DNA of 64,000 nt from Rhodococcoides corynebacterioides NBRC 14404. GTDB taxonomy: Bacteria > Actinomycetota > Actinomycetes > Mycobacteriales > Mycobacteriaceae. A program made the translations under genes and the position numbers. This document shows, one piece after another, positions 8,717-18,146 of the stretch. The stretch is taken from positions 186,001 to 250,000 of the forward strand of contig NZ_BCWV01000002.1 in assembly GCF_001894765.1 (NCBI RefSeq), read 5' to 3'. Under the pieces are notes generated by a model. It made no database searches and was not told the DNA's origin. It worked only from the letters and a program-made list of their open reading frames with translations. Each line of letters opens with the position of its first letter. Position 1 is the stretch's first letter.

Positions 8717-9357
8717 ATGGTGACGCCGGATTCCTCGTCGACGGTGCGGAATTCGGTCTTCTCGGGGGACAACTGGTCGTAGAGGCCGTACCAGAAACCG
8801 CGGGCCTCGGCGGAGACGACGGCCTGGTGGATGGGGAACGCCACGCGCGGCGCGACGGCGCGCAGGAAGTCCACGCCCTCGCTGAGTTTCATCCAGGGTG
8901 CGGCGGCGGGCAGTGCCAGCGCCTCGACGGCGGTGTCGGGCACGAACAGCGAGTCGCCGGGGTGGTAGAGCTGCCCCGGACGCTCGGCCGACCCGAGCAG
9001 GAACGCGATGTTGTCGATCAGCGGGACGTCGGGGTGGATGGTGGCGTGGGTGCCGCCCGCGCCGGTGATCCGCAGGTCGCCCACGGACAGGACGTCGCCC
9101 GCGTGCACGGCGGTCCAGCCCTCACCGAGCTGCTCCGCCGTCTGCGGGTCGGCGTACCGGGCGGCGCCCGGGTTCGCCTCGAGCAGCGCCGGCAGCCGGT
9201 CGGTGTCCACGTGGTCCGCGTGCTGGTGGGTGATGAGGATGGCGTCCAGCCCGGTGATCCCCTCGAACCCGTGCGAGAACGCGCCGGGGTCGAACAACAC
9301 GGTGGATCCCTCGAGGGAGACCTGGATGCACGAATGTCCGAAGTGAGTCAGCTCCAT
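8713..9357 (-). CDS. MBL-fold metal-dependent hydrolase
   Basis: 214-aa metallo-beta-lactamase-fold hydrolase of the UlaG/YtnP-like type. Strand [15 protein letters not shown] at the N-terminus, metal-binding [11 protein letters not shown] near residue 48, and a downstream HPGDSL providing further ligands. Substrate unknown. An upstream extension to 9441 exists, but ATG 9357 matches the family start (MEL/MRITHFGHS). The gene converges on the flavoprotein with a 4-bp stop overlap and is divergent from purS. Confidence 0.85.
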   Translation of the reverse strand: MELTHFGHSCIQVSLEGSTVLFDPGAFSHGFEGITGLDAILITHQHADHVDTDRLPALLEANPGAARYADPQTAEQLGEGWTAVHAGDVLSVGDLRITGAGGTHATIHPDVPLIDNIAFLLGSAERPGQLYHPGDSLFVPDTAVEALALPAAAPWMKLSEGVDFLRAVAPRVAFPIHQAVVSAEARGFWYGLYDQLSPEKTEFRTVDEESGVTI

Positions 9358-9420
9358 CACCCGAGTATGCGCCGGGTCGGGCGCGGCGTACCGCGGACGC
9401 GAGGTGGAGTGCGCGGCGGT

Positions 9421-9426
9421 TAAACT
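9421..9426 (+). promoter_or_regulatory. possible -10 element of purSQ
   Basis: TAAACT resembles a -10 hexamer and lies 39 bp before the purS GTG; no convincing -35 is seen. Confidence 0.35.
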
Positions 9427-9465
9427 TGCCTGCACGCTCACCCCCGATGTTCAGGAGCACCCACC

Positions 9466-9699
9466 GTGGCCCGTGTCGTAGTCGACGTCATGCCCAAAGC
9501 GGAAATTCTCGACCCCCAGGGGCAGGCCATCGTCGGGGCGCTGCCGCGTCTCGGCTTCGCCGGCGTCTCCGACGTCCGCCAGGGCAAGCGGTTCGAGCTC
9601 GAGGTGGGGGACGACGTGGACGACGCCACGCTCGAGTCCATCGCCGAGACGTTCCTGGCCAACACGGTCATCGAGGAGTGGAAGGTGACCCGGCTGTGA
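9466..9699 (+). CDS. purS: phosphoribosylformylglycinamidine synthase subunit PurS
   Basis: 77-aa small subunit of the three-part FGAM synthase (step 4 of purine synthesis); it bridges PurQ and PurL and helps channel ammonia. The sequence [20 protein letters not shown], the internal [14 protein letters not shown] and the length are diagnostic. The GTG start follows AGGAG at 9453-9457. The stop overlaps the purQ start (GTGA), so the two are translationally coupled. Confidence 0.95.
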   Translation: MARVVVDVMPKAEILDPQGQAIVGALPRLGFAGVSDVRQGKRFELEVGDDVDDATLESIAETFLANTVIEEWKVTRL

Positions 9700-10385
9700 C
9701 CGCGGCGACGGGCGCACGCATCGGCGTCATCACGTTCCCCGGCACGCTCGACGACATCGACGCCGCGCGGGCGGTGACCCTCGCCGGTGGCGAGGCCGTC
9801 GCCCTGTGGCACGGGCACGCCGACCTGAAGGGCGTCGACGCCGTCGTCGTGCCCGGTGGTTTCTCGTACGGCGACTATCTGCGCGCCGGTGCCATCGCCC
9901 GGTTCGCGCCCGTCATGACCGCGGTGGTCGACGCCGCCCGGGGCGGGCTGCCCGTGCTCGGCATCTGCAACGGGTTCCAGGTTCTGTGCGAGGCCGGGTT
10001 GCTGCCCGGTGCCCTGACACGAAACGCCAACCTGCACTTCACCTGTCGCGACCAGTGGCTGACGGTCGAGAACACCGCCACCGCATGGTCGTCGCGGTAC
10101 GAGGCGGGCGCCGAGATCCTGGTGCCGCTCAAGTCCGGGGAGGGCCGCTTCCAGGCGTCGCAGGCCGTGCTCGACGAGCTCGAGGGTGAAGGCCGCGTGG
10201 TATTCCGGTACGCCGGCGACAATCCCAACGGTTCCCAGCGCGCCATCGCCGGCATCGCCTCGGAGAACGGCCGCGTCGTCGGCCTCATGCCGCACCCGGA
10301 GCACGCCACCGAGGCCCTCACGGGCCCCAGTGACGATGGGCTCGGGATCTTCTACTCCGCGCTCGACGCGGTGGTGTCGGCCTGA
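9696..10385 (+). CDS. purQ: phosphoribosylformylglycinamidine synthase subunit PurQ (glutaminase)
   Basis: 229-aa class I glutamine amidotransferase that releases ammonia for FGAM formation by PurL. The nucleophile Cys lies in [13 protein letters not shown] near residue 90, and the catalytic His-Glu pair in [10 protein letters not shown] near the C-terminus. The GTG start overlaps the purS stop by four bases. The reading frame extends further upstream inside purS, but only this start gives the conserved [15 protein letters not shown]-terminus. PurL is encoded about 3.3 kb downstream rather than next in line. Confidence 0.95.
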   Translation: MTAATGARIGVITFPGTLDDIDAARAVTLAGGEAVALWHGHADLKGVDAVVVPGGFSYGDYLRAGAIARFAPVMTAVVDAARGGLPVLGICNGFQVLCEAGLLPGALTRNANLHFTCRDQWLTVENTATAWSSRYEAGAEILVPLKSGEGRFQASQAVLDELEGEGRVVFRYAGDNPNGSQRAIAGIASENGRVVGLMPHPEHATEALTGPSDDGLGIFYSALDAVVSA

Positions 10386-10386
10386 G

Positions 10387-11679
10387 CTAGTTCTGGACGA
10401 CCGCCCACGTGTGGGGCGGGAGGGTGTCGCCGACGCCGTCCGCGGCGGCGAGCACCTCGCCGCTCGGGCGCGCCACCGCGTCCTCGCCGAGGTTGAGTGC
10501 GAGCCTCAGGGTGGTGCCGTCGTGCGCTGCGCGGAGCGTGAGCGCCGTGTTGGTCAACGTCTCGACGTCGGCGGCCGTGGTGCGCAACCAGGGGAATCGG
10601 CGGCGCAGCGAGATCATCGCCTGATGGACGCGATAGCGCGGCAGACCCAGCGGAGACAGCTCGTCCGGCGTGGCCGGGAACGGCGGGCGGATCTCGTCGT
10701 CACCGCCGACCCGTTCCTCTTTCGTGCCGCGGAAGCCCTGCTCGTCTCCGTAGTAGACGGTGGGTGTGCCGGGAACGAAGAACAGCAGCGCGGTCGCGAT
10801 GTCGACGTCCCGGTCGTCGCCGAGGGTCGACGCGATGCGGGTGACGTCGTGATTGCCGACGAACGTGGCGGGCACGAACGTCGGTAGCAGCGCGTCGTGG
10901 CGGCCGAGAGCATGGGCGAGCTCGAAGAAGTTGCCGTCGCGGAGTGCGCTCCAGGTGGCCTTCCACAGCTCGTACTGGGTGACCGAGTCCACGCTCGACC
11001 GGGCGACGTACGCGGCGTAGTCGCCGTGGATCATCTCCCCGACGAACCAGGCGTCCGGATGCTCGGCGCGCACCCGCGGCAGCACCTCGGCCCAGAACGA
11101 CGGGTCGACGGCGTACGCCGCGTCGAGTCGCCACCCGTCCGCGCCGCGGTCGAGCCAGTGGGTCATGACGTCGACGACGTGATCGCGCACCTCCGCGTTC
11201 GCGTGGTTCAACGCCACCAGGATGTCGTGCCCCTCGAACGAGTCCGGGTGGTCCCCGGCCCACCGGATGCGCTGTCCCGCCGGTGATTCGGGTCCGTCGC
11301 GGAGGGCGTCGGCGACCCAGGGGTGGTCTCGACCGACGTGGTTGAAGACGCCGTCGAGAAGGATGCGGACGCCCTTCCCGCGAGCCGCCGCGATCAGGCG
11401 GTCGAAGTCGGCGTCGTCGCCCAGGCGGGGATCGACGGCGAGGTGGTCCACGGTGTCGTACCCGTGCGTCGACGAGGCGAAGACCGGGCCGAGTGCGAGG
11501 CCGTTGCACCCGAGGTCGACGAGGTAGTCGAGCCACGACTCGACGTGCGGTAGGCGGTGGGTCAGCGGCGCGCTCTCCCGCTCGGCGCCCGTGAAACCCA
11601 GCGGGAACACCTGCCACCAGATCGCGTGGGCGACCCAGTCCGGCTCGGTCGACGCGGGCGGTGCCGGGTGGTCGGACAC
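10387..11679 (-). CDS. GH13 (alpha-amylase family) glycoside hydrolase
   Basis: 430-aa cytoplasmic (no signal peptide) GH13 enzyme. The conserved regions are in order: DGVFNHVGRDH, nucleophile Asp in DGWRLDAAYAV, acid Glu in WFVGEMI and transition-state Asp in FVGNHDVTRI, so it should be active. The N-terminus WVAHAIWWQVFPLGF suits an alpha-glucosidase/maltogenic-type enzyme acting on oligosaccharides or trehalose-like glucans; exact substrate unknown. The GTG start is preceded by GAGGAG. The stop is one base beyond the convergent purQ stop. Confidence 0.85.
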   Translation of the reverse strand: MSDHPAPPASTEPDWVAHAIWWQVFPLGFTGAERESAPLTHRLPHVESWLDYLVDLGCNGLALGPVFASSTHGYDTVDHLAVDPRLGDDADFDRLIAAARGKGVRILLDGVFNHVGRDHPWVADALRDGPESPAGQRIRWAGDHPDSFEGHDILVALNHANAEVRDHVVDVMTHWLDRGADGWRLDAAYAVDPSFWAEVLPRVRAEHPDAWFVGEMIHGDYAAYVARSSVDSVTQYELWKATWSALRDGNFFELAHALGRHDALLPTFVPATFVGNHDVTRIASTLGDDRDVDIATALLFFVPGTPTVYYGDEQGFRGTKEERVGGDDEIRPPFPATPDELSPLGLPRYRVHQAMISLRRRFPWLRTTAADVETLTNTALTLRAAHDGTTLRLALNLGEDAVARPSGEVLAAADGVGDTLPPHTWAVVQN

Positions 11680-11766
11680 GGGGTGGCTCCTCGGGGTCGG
11701 GGCGGGAACTCCCGACGGTAGTCGGTGACCTCGACATGTTGTGAGAGTGAACAGAAGATGCTCCTG

Positions 11767-11795
11767 TTGCGGCTGCGATCTTCGTGTGACTTACT
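11767..11795 (+). promoter_or_regulatory. promoter-like block, copy 1 (small peptide 1)
   Basis: TTGCGG (11767-11772), 17-bp gap, CTTACT (11790-11795), with TGTGA just before the second hexamer. The same block, with identical spacing, precedes small peptide 2 at 12025-12053, so it is probably their shared promoter type. Confidence 0.5.
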
Positions 11796-11847
11796 GACGC
11801 AGGCGAGCGTGGTGCTCGCCCCTCACCTCCACAGAAGGAGCCCGCCC

Positions 11848-11949
11848 GTGTCGTCCTCCCTGACCGACCTCTTCTCGTCCTTCGAAGATCTCTCGGACTT
11901 CGTCACCGCGCTCGGCACGATCCTGAAGACGCTGACCGCCTTCAGCTGA
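11848..11949 (+). CDS. 33-residue amphipathic heptad peptide (PorA/PorH-like channel peptide candidate)
   Basis: GTG-started ORF with a strong ribosome site AGAAGGAG (11833-11840) and a 7-nt spacer. No signal peptide. Hydrophobic residues L5, L8, F12, L15, V19, L22, L26 and L29 fall on a perfect 3-4-3-4 heptad pattern, giving one amphipathic helix with acidic and polar residues on the other face; it ends Ala-Phe-Ser. Size, lack of signal peptide and heptad pattern resemble the small cell-wall channel subunits PorA/PorH of Corynebacterium and their two-peptide counterparts in other mycolic-acid bacteria. Its neighbour at 12097 is built the same way. Function is inferred; a secreted surfactant-like peptide is the alternative. 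Confidence 0.7.
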   Translation: MSSSLTDLFSSFEDLSDFVTALGTILKTLTAFS

Positions 11950-11988
11950 CCGTTCGGTGGGTCGCGTGGGGCGCTGATCGGCTCATGA

Positions 11989-12004
11989 GGTGACTCAGGT
12001 CACA
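11989..12004. promoter_or_regulatory. CRP/GlxR-like operator upstream of small peptide 2
   Basis: GGTGACTCAGGTCACA fits the cAMP-receptor-type consensus TGTGA-N6-TCACA at 9 of 10 positions, with inner arms GTGAC/GTCAC. It lies 20 bp upstream of the promoter-like block of small peptide 2, a usual activator position. Confidence 0.5.
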
Positions 12005-12024
12005 CATGGTCGACACGCGTTCTG

Positions 12025-12053
12025 TTGCGGGCTCGCCATTCCTGTGAATTACT
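12025..12053 (+). promoter_or_regulatory. promoter-like block, copy 2 (small peptide 2)
   Basis: TTGCGG (12025-12030), 17-bp gap, ATTACT (12048-12053), preceded by TGTGA; flanking CTGTTGCGG and TGTGANTTACT are shared with copy 1 at 11767. Confidence 0.5.
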
Positions 12054-12096
12054 TATGTGCGGGCACAAGCCCACCGACCTCACAAAGGGAGACATC

Positions 12097-12201
12097 ATGG
12101 ACCTGAATTCGATCGAGAGCCTCGCCAAGTTCCTCGGCGCCATCTCCGACATCTTCGGCGGCGCCGGCACCTTCCTCGGCGGCCTGGACTTCTTCAGCTG
12201 A
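12097..12201 (+). CDS. 34-residue amphipathic heptad peptide (PorA/PorH-like channel peptide candidate)
   Basis: ATG-started ORF with ribosome site AAAGGGA (12084-12090). No signal peptide. Hydrophobic heptad positions I6, L9, L13, I16, F20, A23, L27 and L30 again follow an exact 3-4-3-4 spacing; the second half is Gly-rich and the peptide ends Asp-Phe-Phe-Ser. It is not a close copy of the peptide at 11848, but length, heptad phase, Phe-Ser ending and upstream block match, as expected for two subunits of a hetero-oligomeric channel. A CRP-like site lies upstream and a hairpin follows at 12218. Function is inferred from form only. Confidence 0.72.
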   Translation: MDLNSIESLAKFLGAISDIFGGAGTFLGGLDFFS

Positions 12202-12217
12202 GCCGTCCCTTCTCGGT

Positions 12218-12252
12218 GATGCCGGGTCCACCCTCGTGGTGGGCCCGGCATC
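12218..12252 (+). terminator. hairpin terminator after the small peptides
   Basis: 15-bp stem GATGCCGGGTCCACC / GGTGGGCCCGGCATC (one wobble) with a 5-nt loop. It has no U-run, as is common in high-GC actinobacteria. It separates the peptide genes from the aminopeptidase. Confidence 0.6.
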
Positions 12253-12289
12253 GTCGTATTCCGGCCCGGCCTCTCTACGATCGGTGACC

Positions 12290-13564
12290 ATGGCGTCCCT
12301 CACCTCCGCGACCGCGTCCGGCCTGTGCTCCTTCGTGAACGCGTCGCCCTCGCCCTTCCACGTCGTCGCCACGGTGACGGCCGAGTTGGCCGCGCACGGC
12401 TTCGTCGAACTCGCCGAGGCCGACGCCTGGCCCACCGACCCGGGCCGCTACGTCGTGGTGCGCGGTGGCTCGCTGATCGCGTGGTCCACCGAACGGGCGC
12501 CCGACGCACCCTTCCGCATCGTCGGCGGCCACACCGACAGCCCCAACCTGCGCGTGAAGCAGCACCCCGACCGCGACTCCGCCGGCTGGCAGATGGTGGC
12601 CCTCGAGCCCTACGGCGGCGCGTGGCTGAACTCCTGGTTGGATCGCGATCTCGGGATCTCCGGGCGCCTCGGCGTCCGTGACGGCGCGGGCGTGCGCGAG
12701 GTGGCCGTGCGGATCGACCGGCCCATCCTGCGGGTCCCGCAGCTCGCCATCCATCTCTCCGAGGACCGCAAGGGCGTGCATCCCGACCCGCAGAACCACG
12801 TCGACGCGGTGTGGGGGACGGGGCGCTCGCCGCGCTCCTTCCTGGCCTTCGTGGCGGACGAGGCGGGGGTGGACGACGCCGACGTGCTCGGCTGGGAGCT
12901 CATGACCCACGATCTGAATCCGGCTGCGGTGGTGGGGTTCTCGGAGGACCTGATCAGTTCGCCGCGCCTGGACAACCAGGGCACCTGTTACGCGGGCACG
13001 GAGGCGCTGGTGACCGCCGCCGCCGAGGCCGACGACGTGGTGCCGGTTCTCGCGCTCTTCGATCACGAGGAGGTCGGCAGCATGTCCGACCGCGGCGCCC
13101 ACTCCGATCTGATGAACACCGTCCTCGAGCGAATCGTCCTCGCCCGTGGGGGGTCTCGCGAGGACTTCTTCCGCACCATGGCGGCGTCGATCCACGCGTC
13201 CGGCGACATGGCGCACGCCACGCATCCCAATCACGTGGCACGGCACGAGCCGTCGCACCGCATCGAGATCAACGGCGGTCCCGTCCTCAAGGTGAACCAG
13301 AACCTGCGCTACGCGACGGACGCCGTGGGGGCGGCAGCGTTCGCGCAGGCGTGCGAGCGCGCCGACGTTCCCCTGCAGCGGTACGTCCACCGGGCGGACC
13401 TGCCCTGTGGATCCACCATCGGTCCCATCGCCGCGTCCCGGACCGGGCTGTCGACGGTCGACGTCGGCGCGCCGCAGCTGGCCATGCACTCGGCCCGAGA
13501 ATTGATGGGTGCGCACGACGTCGAGATGTACTCCGACGCGCTCGCCGCGTTCCTCGGCGTCTGA
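12290..13564 (+). CDS. apeB: M18 family aminopeptidase
   Basis: 424-aa zinc aminopeptidase of the M18 family (probable aspartyl or general aminopeptidase; counterpart of M. tuberculosis PepC). Metal and catalytic motifs are visible: [13 protein letters not shown] (His, ~residue 80), [10 protein letters not shown] (bridging Asp), FDHEEVGS (Glu pair) and QLAMHSARE near the C-terminus (final His). Length matches the family. An upstream extension to GTG 12236 lies within the terminator and is rejected; ATG 12290 begins the conserved region. Cytoplasmic peptide turnover. Confidence 0.9.
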   Translation: MASLTSATASGLCSFVNASPSPFHVVATVTAELAAHGFVELAEADAWPTDPGRYVVVRGGSLIAWSTERAPDAPFRIVGGHTDSPNLRVKQHPDRDSAGWQMVALEPYGGAWLNSWLDRDLGISGRLGVRDGAGVREVAVRIDRPILRVPQLAIHLSEDRKGVHPDPQNHVDAVWGTGRSPRSFLAFVADEAGVDDADVLGWELMTHDLNPAAVVGFSEDLISSPRLDNQGTCYAGTEALVTAAAEADDVVPVLALFDHEEVGSMSDRGAHSDLMNTVLERIVLARGGSREDFFRTMAASIHASGDMAHATHPNHVARHEPSHRIEINGGPVLKVNQNLRYATDAVGAAAFAQACERADVPLQRYVHRADLPCGSTIGPIAASRTGLSTVDVGAPQLAMHSARELMGAHDVEMYSDALAAFLGV

Positions 13565-13653
13565 CGGGCTGCGAGACGGTCGGGCCGGGGCCGTAGAATC
13601 ACCGTCGTTCTCGCGTACCGGCAATTCCTGCCCGAGGGAAGGACCCACCCATC

Positions 13654-15939
13654 GTGTCTGTCGAGTCGACCCCTCGGGTCGATACCGTCGCCGCCGCTGC
13701 CGCCGATCCGGACGTGGCGCAGCCGTACGCCGAGTTGGGCCTGAAGGACGACGAGTACGCCCGCATCAAGGAGATCCTCGGCCGGCGTCCCACGGACGCC
13801 GAGCTGGCCATGTACTCGGTGATGTGGAGCGAGCACTGCTCCTACAAGTCCTCCAAGGTGCATCTGAAGTACTTCGGTGAGACCACCACCGACGAGATGC
13901 GGGCCGGGATGCTCGCCGGCATCGGCGAGAACGCCGGCGTCGTCGACGTCGGGGACGGCTGGGCCGTCACGTTCAAGGTGGAGAGCCACAACCACCCGTC
14001 GTACATCGAGCCGTATCAGGGCGCGGCCACCGGCGTCGGCGGCATCGTCCGCGACATCATGGCCATGGGCGCGCGGCCCATCGCGGTCATGGACCAGCTG
14101 CGATTCGGTGCGGCGGACGCGCCGGACACCCGCCGGGTGCTCGAGGGCATCGTGCGCGGCGTCGGCGGGTACGGCAACTCCCTGGGCCTGCCGAACGTCG
14201 GCGGCGAGACCGTGTTCGACGCCTCGTACGCCGGCAACCCGCTGCTCAACGCCCTGTGCGCGGGCGTCATGCGGACCGAGGACCTGCATCTGGCGTTCGC
14301 GTCGGGTACCGGCAACAAGATCATTCTGTTCGGTGCGCGCACCGGGCTCGACGGCATCGGCGGTGTGTCCGTGCTGGCGTCGGAGACCTTCGAGTCCAGT
14401 GGTGGGCGCAAGAAGCTGCCCGCCGTGCAGGTGGGCGATCCGTTCACCGAGAAGGTGCTCATCGAGTGCTGCCTCGAGCTCTACCAGCAGAAGCTGGTCG
14501 TCGGCATCCAGGACCTCGGTGGTGCCGGATTGTCCTGCGCCACCTCGGAACTGGCGTCCGCGGGCGACGGCGGCATGCACATCGAGCTCGATCGCGTGCC
14601 CCTGCGCGCCACCGGGATGACCCCCGCGGAGGTGCTCTCGAGCGAGTCCCAGGAGCGCATGTGCGCCGTGGTCACGCCCGAGAACGTCGACGCGTTCATG
14701 GCCGTGTGCGCCAAGTGGGACGTCCTGGCCACCGTCATCGGTGAGGTCACCGACGGCGAGAACCTGCAGATCACCTGGCACGGCGAGACGGTCGTGGACG
14801 TGCCGCCGCGCACCGTGGCGCACGAGGGCCCGGTCTACGAGCGGCCCGTGCAGCGCCCGGCGGCGCAGGACGCGTTGGTGGCGAACACCACCGAGGGGCT
14901 GCCGCGCCCGACGACGCCCGTGGAGCTCCGAGAGACGTTGCTGCGCATGATCTCTTCGCCGCAGCTGTGCAGCCGTCGTCTCATCACCGAGCAGTACGAC
15001 CGCTACGTCCGCGGCAACACCGTCCTGGCCGAGCACGCCGACGCCGGCGTGGTGCGGATCGACGAGAAGACCGGCCGCGGGATCGCTCTCGCGACGGACG
15101 CCTCCGGCCGCTACACCGCCCTCGACCCGTACCGCGGCGCCCAGCTGGCGCTCGCGGAGGCGTTCCGCAACGTGGCCACCACCGGTGCGACGCCGAAGGC
15201 CGTCACCAACTGCCTGAACTTCGGTTCGCCGGAGGACCCGGGCGTGATGTGGCAGTTCCAGCAGGCGGTGCGCGGCCTCGCCGACGGCTGTGTGGCGCTG
15301 GGCATTCCGGTCACGGGCGGCAACGTCAGCTTCTACAACCAGACCGGATCGACGCCGATCCTGCCGACCCCCGTCGTCGGCGTGCTGGGCGTGCTCGACG
15401 ACGTGCATCGCCGCATTCCCACGGGCCTCGGCCTGGAGCCGGGGGAGACGCTGATTCTCCTCGGCGACACGCACGACGAGTTCGACGGCTCCATCTGGGC
15501 GCAGGTGATCCACGATCACCTCGGCGGCGTGCCCCCGCGCGTCGACCTGGCCCGGGAGCAGCTGCTGGCCGACATCCTCACCGCGGCCAGCCGCGACGGC
15601 CTGGTCAGCGCCGCGCACGATCTGTCCGAGGGCGGGTTGGCCCAGGCCGTGGTCGAGGCGGCACTGGCCGGCGAGTCGGGATGTCGGATCCTGCTGCCCG
15701 AGGACGTCGACCCGTTCGTCACCATGTTCTCGGAATCGTCCGGGCGGGTACTCGTAGCCGTTCCTCGAACCGAGGAGACCCGGTTCACGGGAATGTGCAG
15801 TGCGAGGGGGTTGCCGTGGGTGCGGATCGGCGTGGCCGACGAGGGGTCGGACGAGGTGGAGTTCCAGGGGCAGTTCACCGTGCCGTTGGCCGAGCTCCGC
15901 GAGGCGTTCGAGGGGACGCTCCCGAGGCTCTTCGGCTGA
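13654..15939 (+). CDS. purL: phosphoribosylformylglycinamidine synthase subunit PurL
   Basis: 761-aa ATP-dependent synthetase subunit of the PurSQL complex; converts FGAR plus ammonia to FGAM. This is the small PurL form, which needs PurS and PurQ, consistent with purSQ upstream. Motifs: [15 protein letters not shown] near residue 50, [22 protein letters not shown] near 110 (ATP/Mg site) and [13 protein letters not shown] in the second half. The GTG start follows GGAAGG with a spacer. Spacing to the membrane hydrolase downstream is 25 bp, so a joint transcript is possible. Confidence 0.95.
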   Translation: MSVESTPRVDTVAAAAADPDVAQPYAELGLKDDEYARIKEILGRRPTDAELAMYSVMWSEHCSYKSSKVHLKYFGETTTDEMRAGMLAGIGENAGVVDVGDGWAVTFKVESHNHPSYIEPYQGAATGVGGIVRDIMAMGARPIAVMDQLRFGAADAPDTRRVLEGIVRGVGGYGNSLGLPNVGGETVFDASYAGNPLLNALCAGVMRTEDLHLAFASGTGNKIILFGARTGLDGIGGVSVLASETFESSGGRKKLPAVQVGDPFTEKVLIECCLELYQQKLVVGIQDLGGAGLSCATSELASAGDGGMHIELDRVPLRATGMTPAEVLSSESQERMCAVVTPENVDAFMAVCAKWDVLATVIGEVTDGENLQITWHGETVVDVPPRTVAHEGPVYERPVQRPAAQDALVANTTEGLPRPTTPVELRETLLRMISSPQLCSRRLITEQYDRYVRGNTVLAEHADAGVVRIDEKTGRGIALATDASGRYTALDPYRGAQLALAEAFRNVATTGATPKAVTNCLNFGSPEDPGVMWQFQQAVRGLADGCVALGIPVTGGNVSFYNQTGSTPILPTPVVGVLGVLDDVHRRIPTGLGLEPGETLILLGDTHDEFDGSIWAQVIHDHLGGVPPRVDLAREQLLADILTAASRDGLVSAAHDLSEGGLAQAVVEAALAGESGCRILLPEDVDPFVTMFSESSGRVLVAVPRTEETRFTGMCSARGLPWVRIGVADEGSDEVEFQGQFTVPLAELREAFEGTLPRLFG

Positions 15940-15964
15940 TCGACGGCTCGATCCGAGCCGTCCG

Positions 15965-17782
15965 GTGACCGACACGACGACGCGGTCACCGGAGCGGGAC
16001 GGAGCGGACACCGAGGATCCGATTCCCCGGCCGCACTCGTTCGAGGAGCTGCCCGCTTACGTCCTCGCCACGGCGACGCACACCGTGCGGAAGCATCCCG
16101 CGGTGGTGTGGGCGTGGGGATTCCTGCGCCTCGACGTCACCGGTATCGCGTTCGGCGCCCTGTTCTTCTGCTGGTCCCTGACGCCGTCGCTGCTGCCGCG
16201 CGGCTGGCTCTTCCAGGGCATCGTCAGCGGCATCACCGCCGCGATCGGGTACGGCGTCGGTGTCGCCGTGGGCTGGGTGATGCTGCGGACCGTGCTGCGG
16301 CAGCAACCCTGGTGGCCGCTCCCGCCACGTGTCGAGCGCGGCATCGTGGTGGCGGTGCCGATCGTCGGGGCCGTGGCGGGTGCCGTCATGCTCTACGCCT
16401 CCGCCGTGTGGCAGCGGCAACTCGCGGCGCTCATGAACGCGGAGGGGCTGACCAGTACCGGGTTCATCCGGACCGGCATCATCAGCCTGGTCGTGGCGAG
16501 CGTCCTCATCGGACTCTGGCGGGTGATTCGCGACTTCCGCCGCTTCCTCGTGCGGAACCTGTTGCGTCTGATCCGTCTGCCGCAGTGGGTGGCCAACCTG
16601 GTGGGCTTCGTCCTGGTGATCGTGGTCCTCGTGACGCTGGTGCAAGGTGTGCTGCTGCGCGGCACCATGAGCGTCGCGAACTCCGTGTTCAGCACGCAGA
16701 ACGGCAACACACGGGAGGGCGCCGAGCAGCCGACGGTCCCGGAGCGATCCGGCGGGCCCGGCTCGGTGGTCGACTGGGACACGCTGGGATTCGAGGGGCG
16801 CAACTTCGTCTCCGGCGGCCTCGACGCCGACGAGATGCGCCGCGCCACCGGACGCGAGTCGAAGCAGGCCATCCGGGTGTACGCGGGCCTCGAGAGTGCC
16901 GAGACGTCCGAGGAGCGCATGGATCTGCTGATCCAGGAACTCGACCGCACCGACGCGTTCTCCCGTCGCGCCGTCGTCGTCATCCCGACCACGGGTACCG
17001 GCTGGGTGAACCCGACGGCAGCGCGCGCGGTGGAGTTGATGTACGAGGGCGACGTGGCCCTGGTGGCGTCGCAGTACTCCTACCTGCCGAGTTGGATCTC
17101 CTTCCTGGCCGACCGGGAGAAGGCGGCCGCGGCGGGCAAGGACCTCATCGGCCGGGTGCACGCGCGGTGGGAACAGGAACCGGTCGAGACCCGGCCCAAG
17201 CTGTACGTCTACGGGGAGAGCCTCGGCACGCAGGCCGGCGAGGGGGCGTTCGCGGACATCGCGGACATCCGCAGCACGGTCGACGGCGTGCTCTGGGTGG
17301 GCCCACCCAACTCGAACCGCATCTGGTCGACCTACGTCGATCGTCGCGACCCCGGCACCACCGAGGTCGAGCCCGTCTACGCCGGCGGTCTGCTCATGCG
17401 GTTCGCGGACAGCACCCGCGACGTCGAGGCGTTGTCCGGCGAGTGGCCGTTCCCGCGGGTCCTGTACATCCAGCATCCGTCGGATCCGATCGTGTGGTGG
17501 ACGCCGGACCTGCTGTTCCAACGTCCGGACTGGTTGGCGGAACCTCCCGGCTACGACCGGCTCCCCAGCATGCGGTGGTTCCCGTTCGTCACGTTCTGGC
17601 AGGTCAGCGCCGACCTGACCAACGCGGCCGGGGTGCCCGACGGCCACGGGCACAACTACGGCACGACGGTGCTCGACGGGTTCGCGGCCGTCGCGGCGCC
17701 GGAGGGCTGGACGCAGGCCGACACCGAACGCATCCGCGCGGTCATGGTCGAGTACGCGGACGCGGACGGTCCGGAGAAGTAG
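15965..17782 (+). CDS. integral-membrane alpha/beta-hydrolase (Abhydrolase_9 type)
   Basis: 605-aa membrane protein. After a ~40-residue cytoplasmic tail come about five hydrophobic helices (residues ~50-240) as in the Abhydrolase_9 N-terminal domain, then a catalytic hydrolase domain from ~270. The nucleophile elbow is YGESLGTQAG near residue 420, followed by VGPPNSNRIW and LYIQHPSDPIVWW, which should carry the acid residue. The natural substrate of this actinobacterial family is unknown; a lipid or cell-wall ester is a reasonable guess. The GTG start (VTDTTTRSPERDG) lies 25 bp after purL; the frame continues upstream only as an out-of-frame shadow of purL. Confidence 0.8.
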   Translation: MTDTTTRSPERDGADTEDPIPRPHSFEELPAYVLATATHTVRKHPAVVWAWGFLRLDVTGIAFGALFFCWSLTPSLLPRGWLFQGIVSGITAAIGYGVGVAVGWVMLRTVLRQQPWWPLPPRVERGIVVAVPIVGAVAGAVMLYASAVWQRQLAALMNAEGLTSTGFIRTGIISLVVASVLIGLWRVIRDFRRFLVRNLLRLIRLPQWVANLVGFVLVIVVLVTLVQGVLLRGTMSVANSVFSTQNGNTREGAEQPTVPERSGGPGSVVDWDTLGFEGRNFVSGGLDADEMRRATGRESKQAIRVYAGLESAETSEERMDLLIQELDRTDAFSRRAVVVIPTTGTGWVNPTAARAVELMYEGDVALVASQYSYLPSWISFLADREKAAAAGKDLIGRVHARWEQEPVETRPKLYVYGESLGTQAGEGAFADIADIRSTVDGVLWVGPPNSNRIWSTYVDRRDPGTTEVEPVYAGGLLMRFADSTRDVEALSGEWPFPRVLYIQHPSDPIVWWTPDLLFQRPDWLAEPPGYDRLPSMRWFPFVTFWQVSADLTNAAGVPDGHGHNYGTTVLDGFAAVAAPEGWTQADTERIRAVMVEYADADGPEK

Positions 17783-17790
17783 GGGCGGGC

Positions 17791-18141
17791 GTGACGAGCG
17801 CCGGGGCCAGGTCCCTCGCCCGCTGGGTATGGTTCGACATCCCGGTGGGCACGGTGCTGCCGGAGGAGTTCCTGTTCCGCGGCATCGTCGACGAGGTCGC
17901 GACGGCCGTGATCGGACCGGACGCCGCACTCGTGGCCGGATCGGTCGCGTTCGGCGTGTGGCACTGGCCGGGGTCGAACCGGTCCGTGCCCGTCGTGCTG
18001 GTGACGACGGCCGCGGGCGCGCTGTTCGTCCTCGCGCGGCGGCGCACCGGCACGCTGTTGGCCCCGATGGCCCTGCACTGGGCGGCCAACGCCACCGGGG
18101 CGGTGGCGGCGACGTGGTGGCAGCGCCGGGTGGAAGACTGA
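17791..18141 (+). CDS. short CPBP family intramembrane metalloprotease (core only)
   Basis: 116-aa protein containing only the catalytic core of the CPBP/Abi (CAAX protease-like) family: EEFLFRG (residues ~24-30, EExxxR motif), FGVWHW (FxxxH) and LAPMALHWAANATG (HxxxN/D). All the motifs are intact, but the usual 80-100 residues of preceding membrane helices are missing, so it is about half normal length. GTG 17791 is 8 bp after the hydrolase stop, and no alternative upstream start in this frame encodes helices. It may be a genuinely minimal protease working with a partner or a truncated remnant. An SCP-like gene follows by 5 bp. Confidence 0.7.
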   Translation: MTSAGARSLARWVWFDIPVGTVLPEEFLFRGIVDEVATAVIGPDAALVAGSVAFGVWHWPGSNRSVPVVLVTTAAGALFVLARRRTGTLLAPMALHWAANATGAVAATWWQRRVED

Positions 18142-18146
18142 TCGGT

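Noticed and set aside
13309..16011. Minus-strand open frame of 900 codons
   Set aside because: Antisense shadow of purL (761 aa, full-length, strong motifs); Arg/Gly/His-rich translation without domains.
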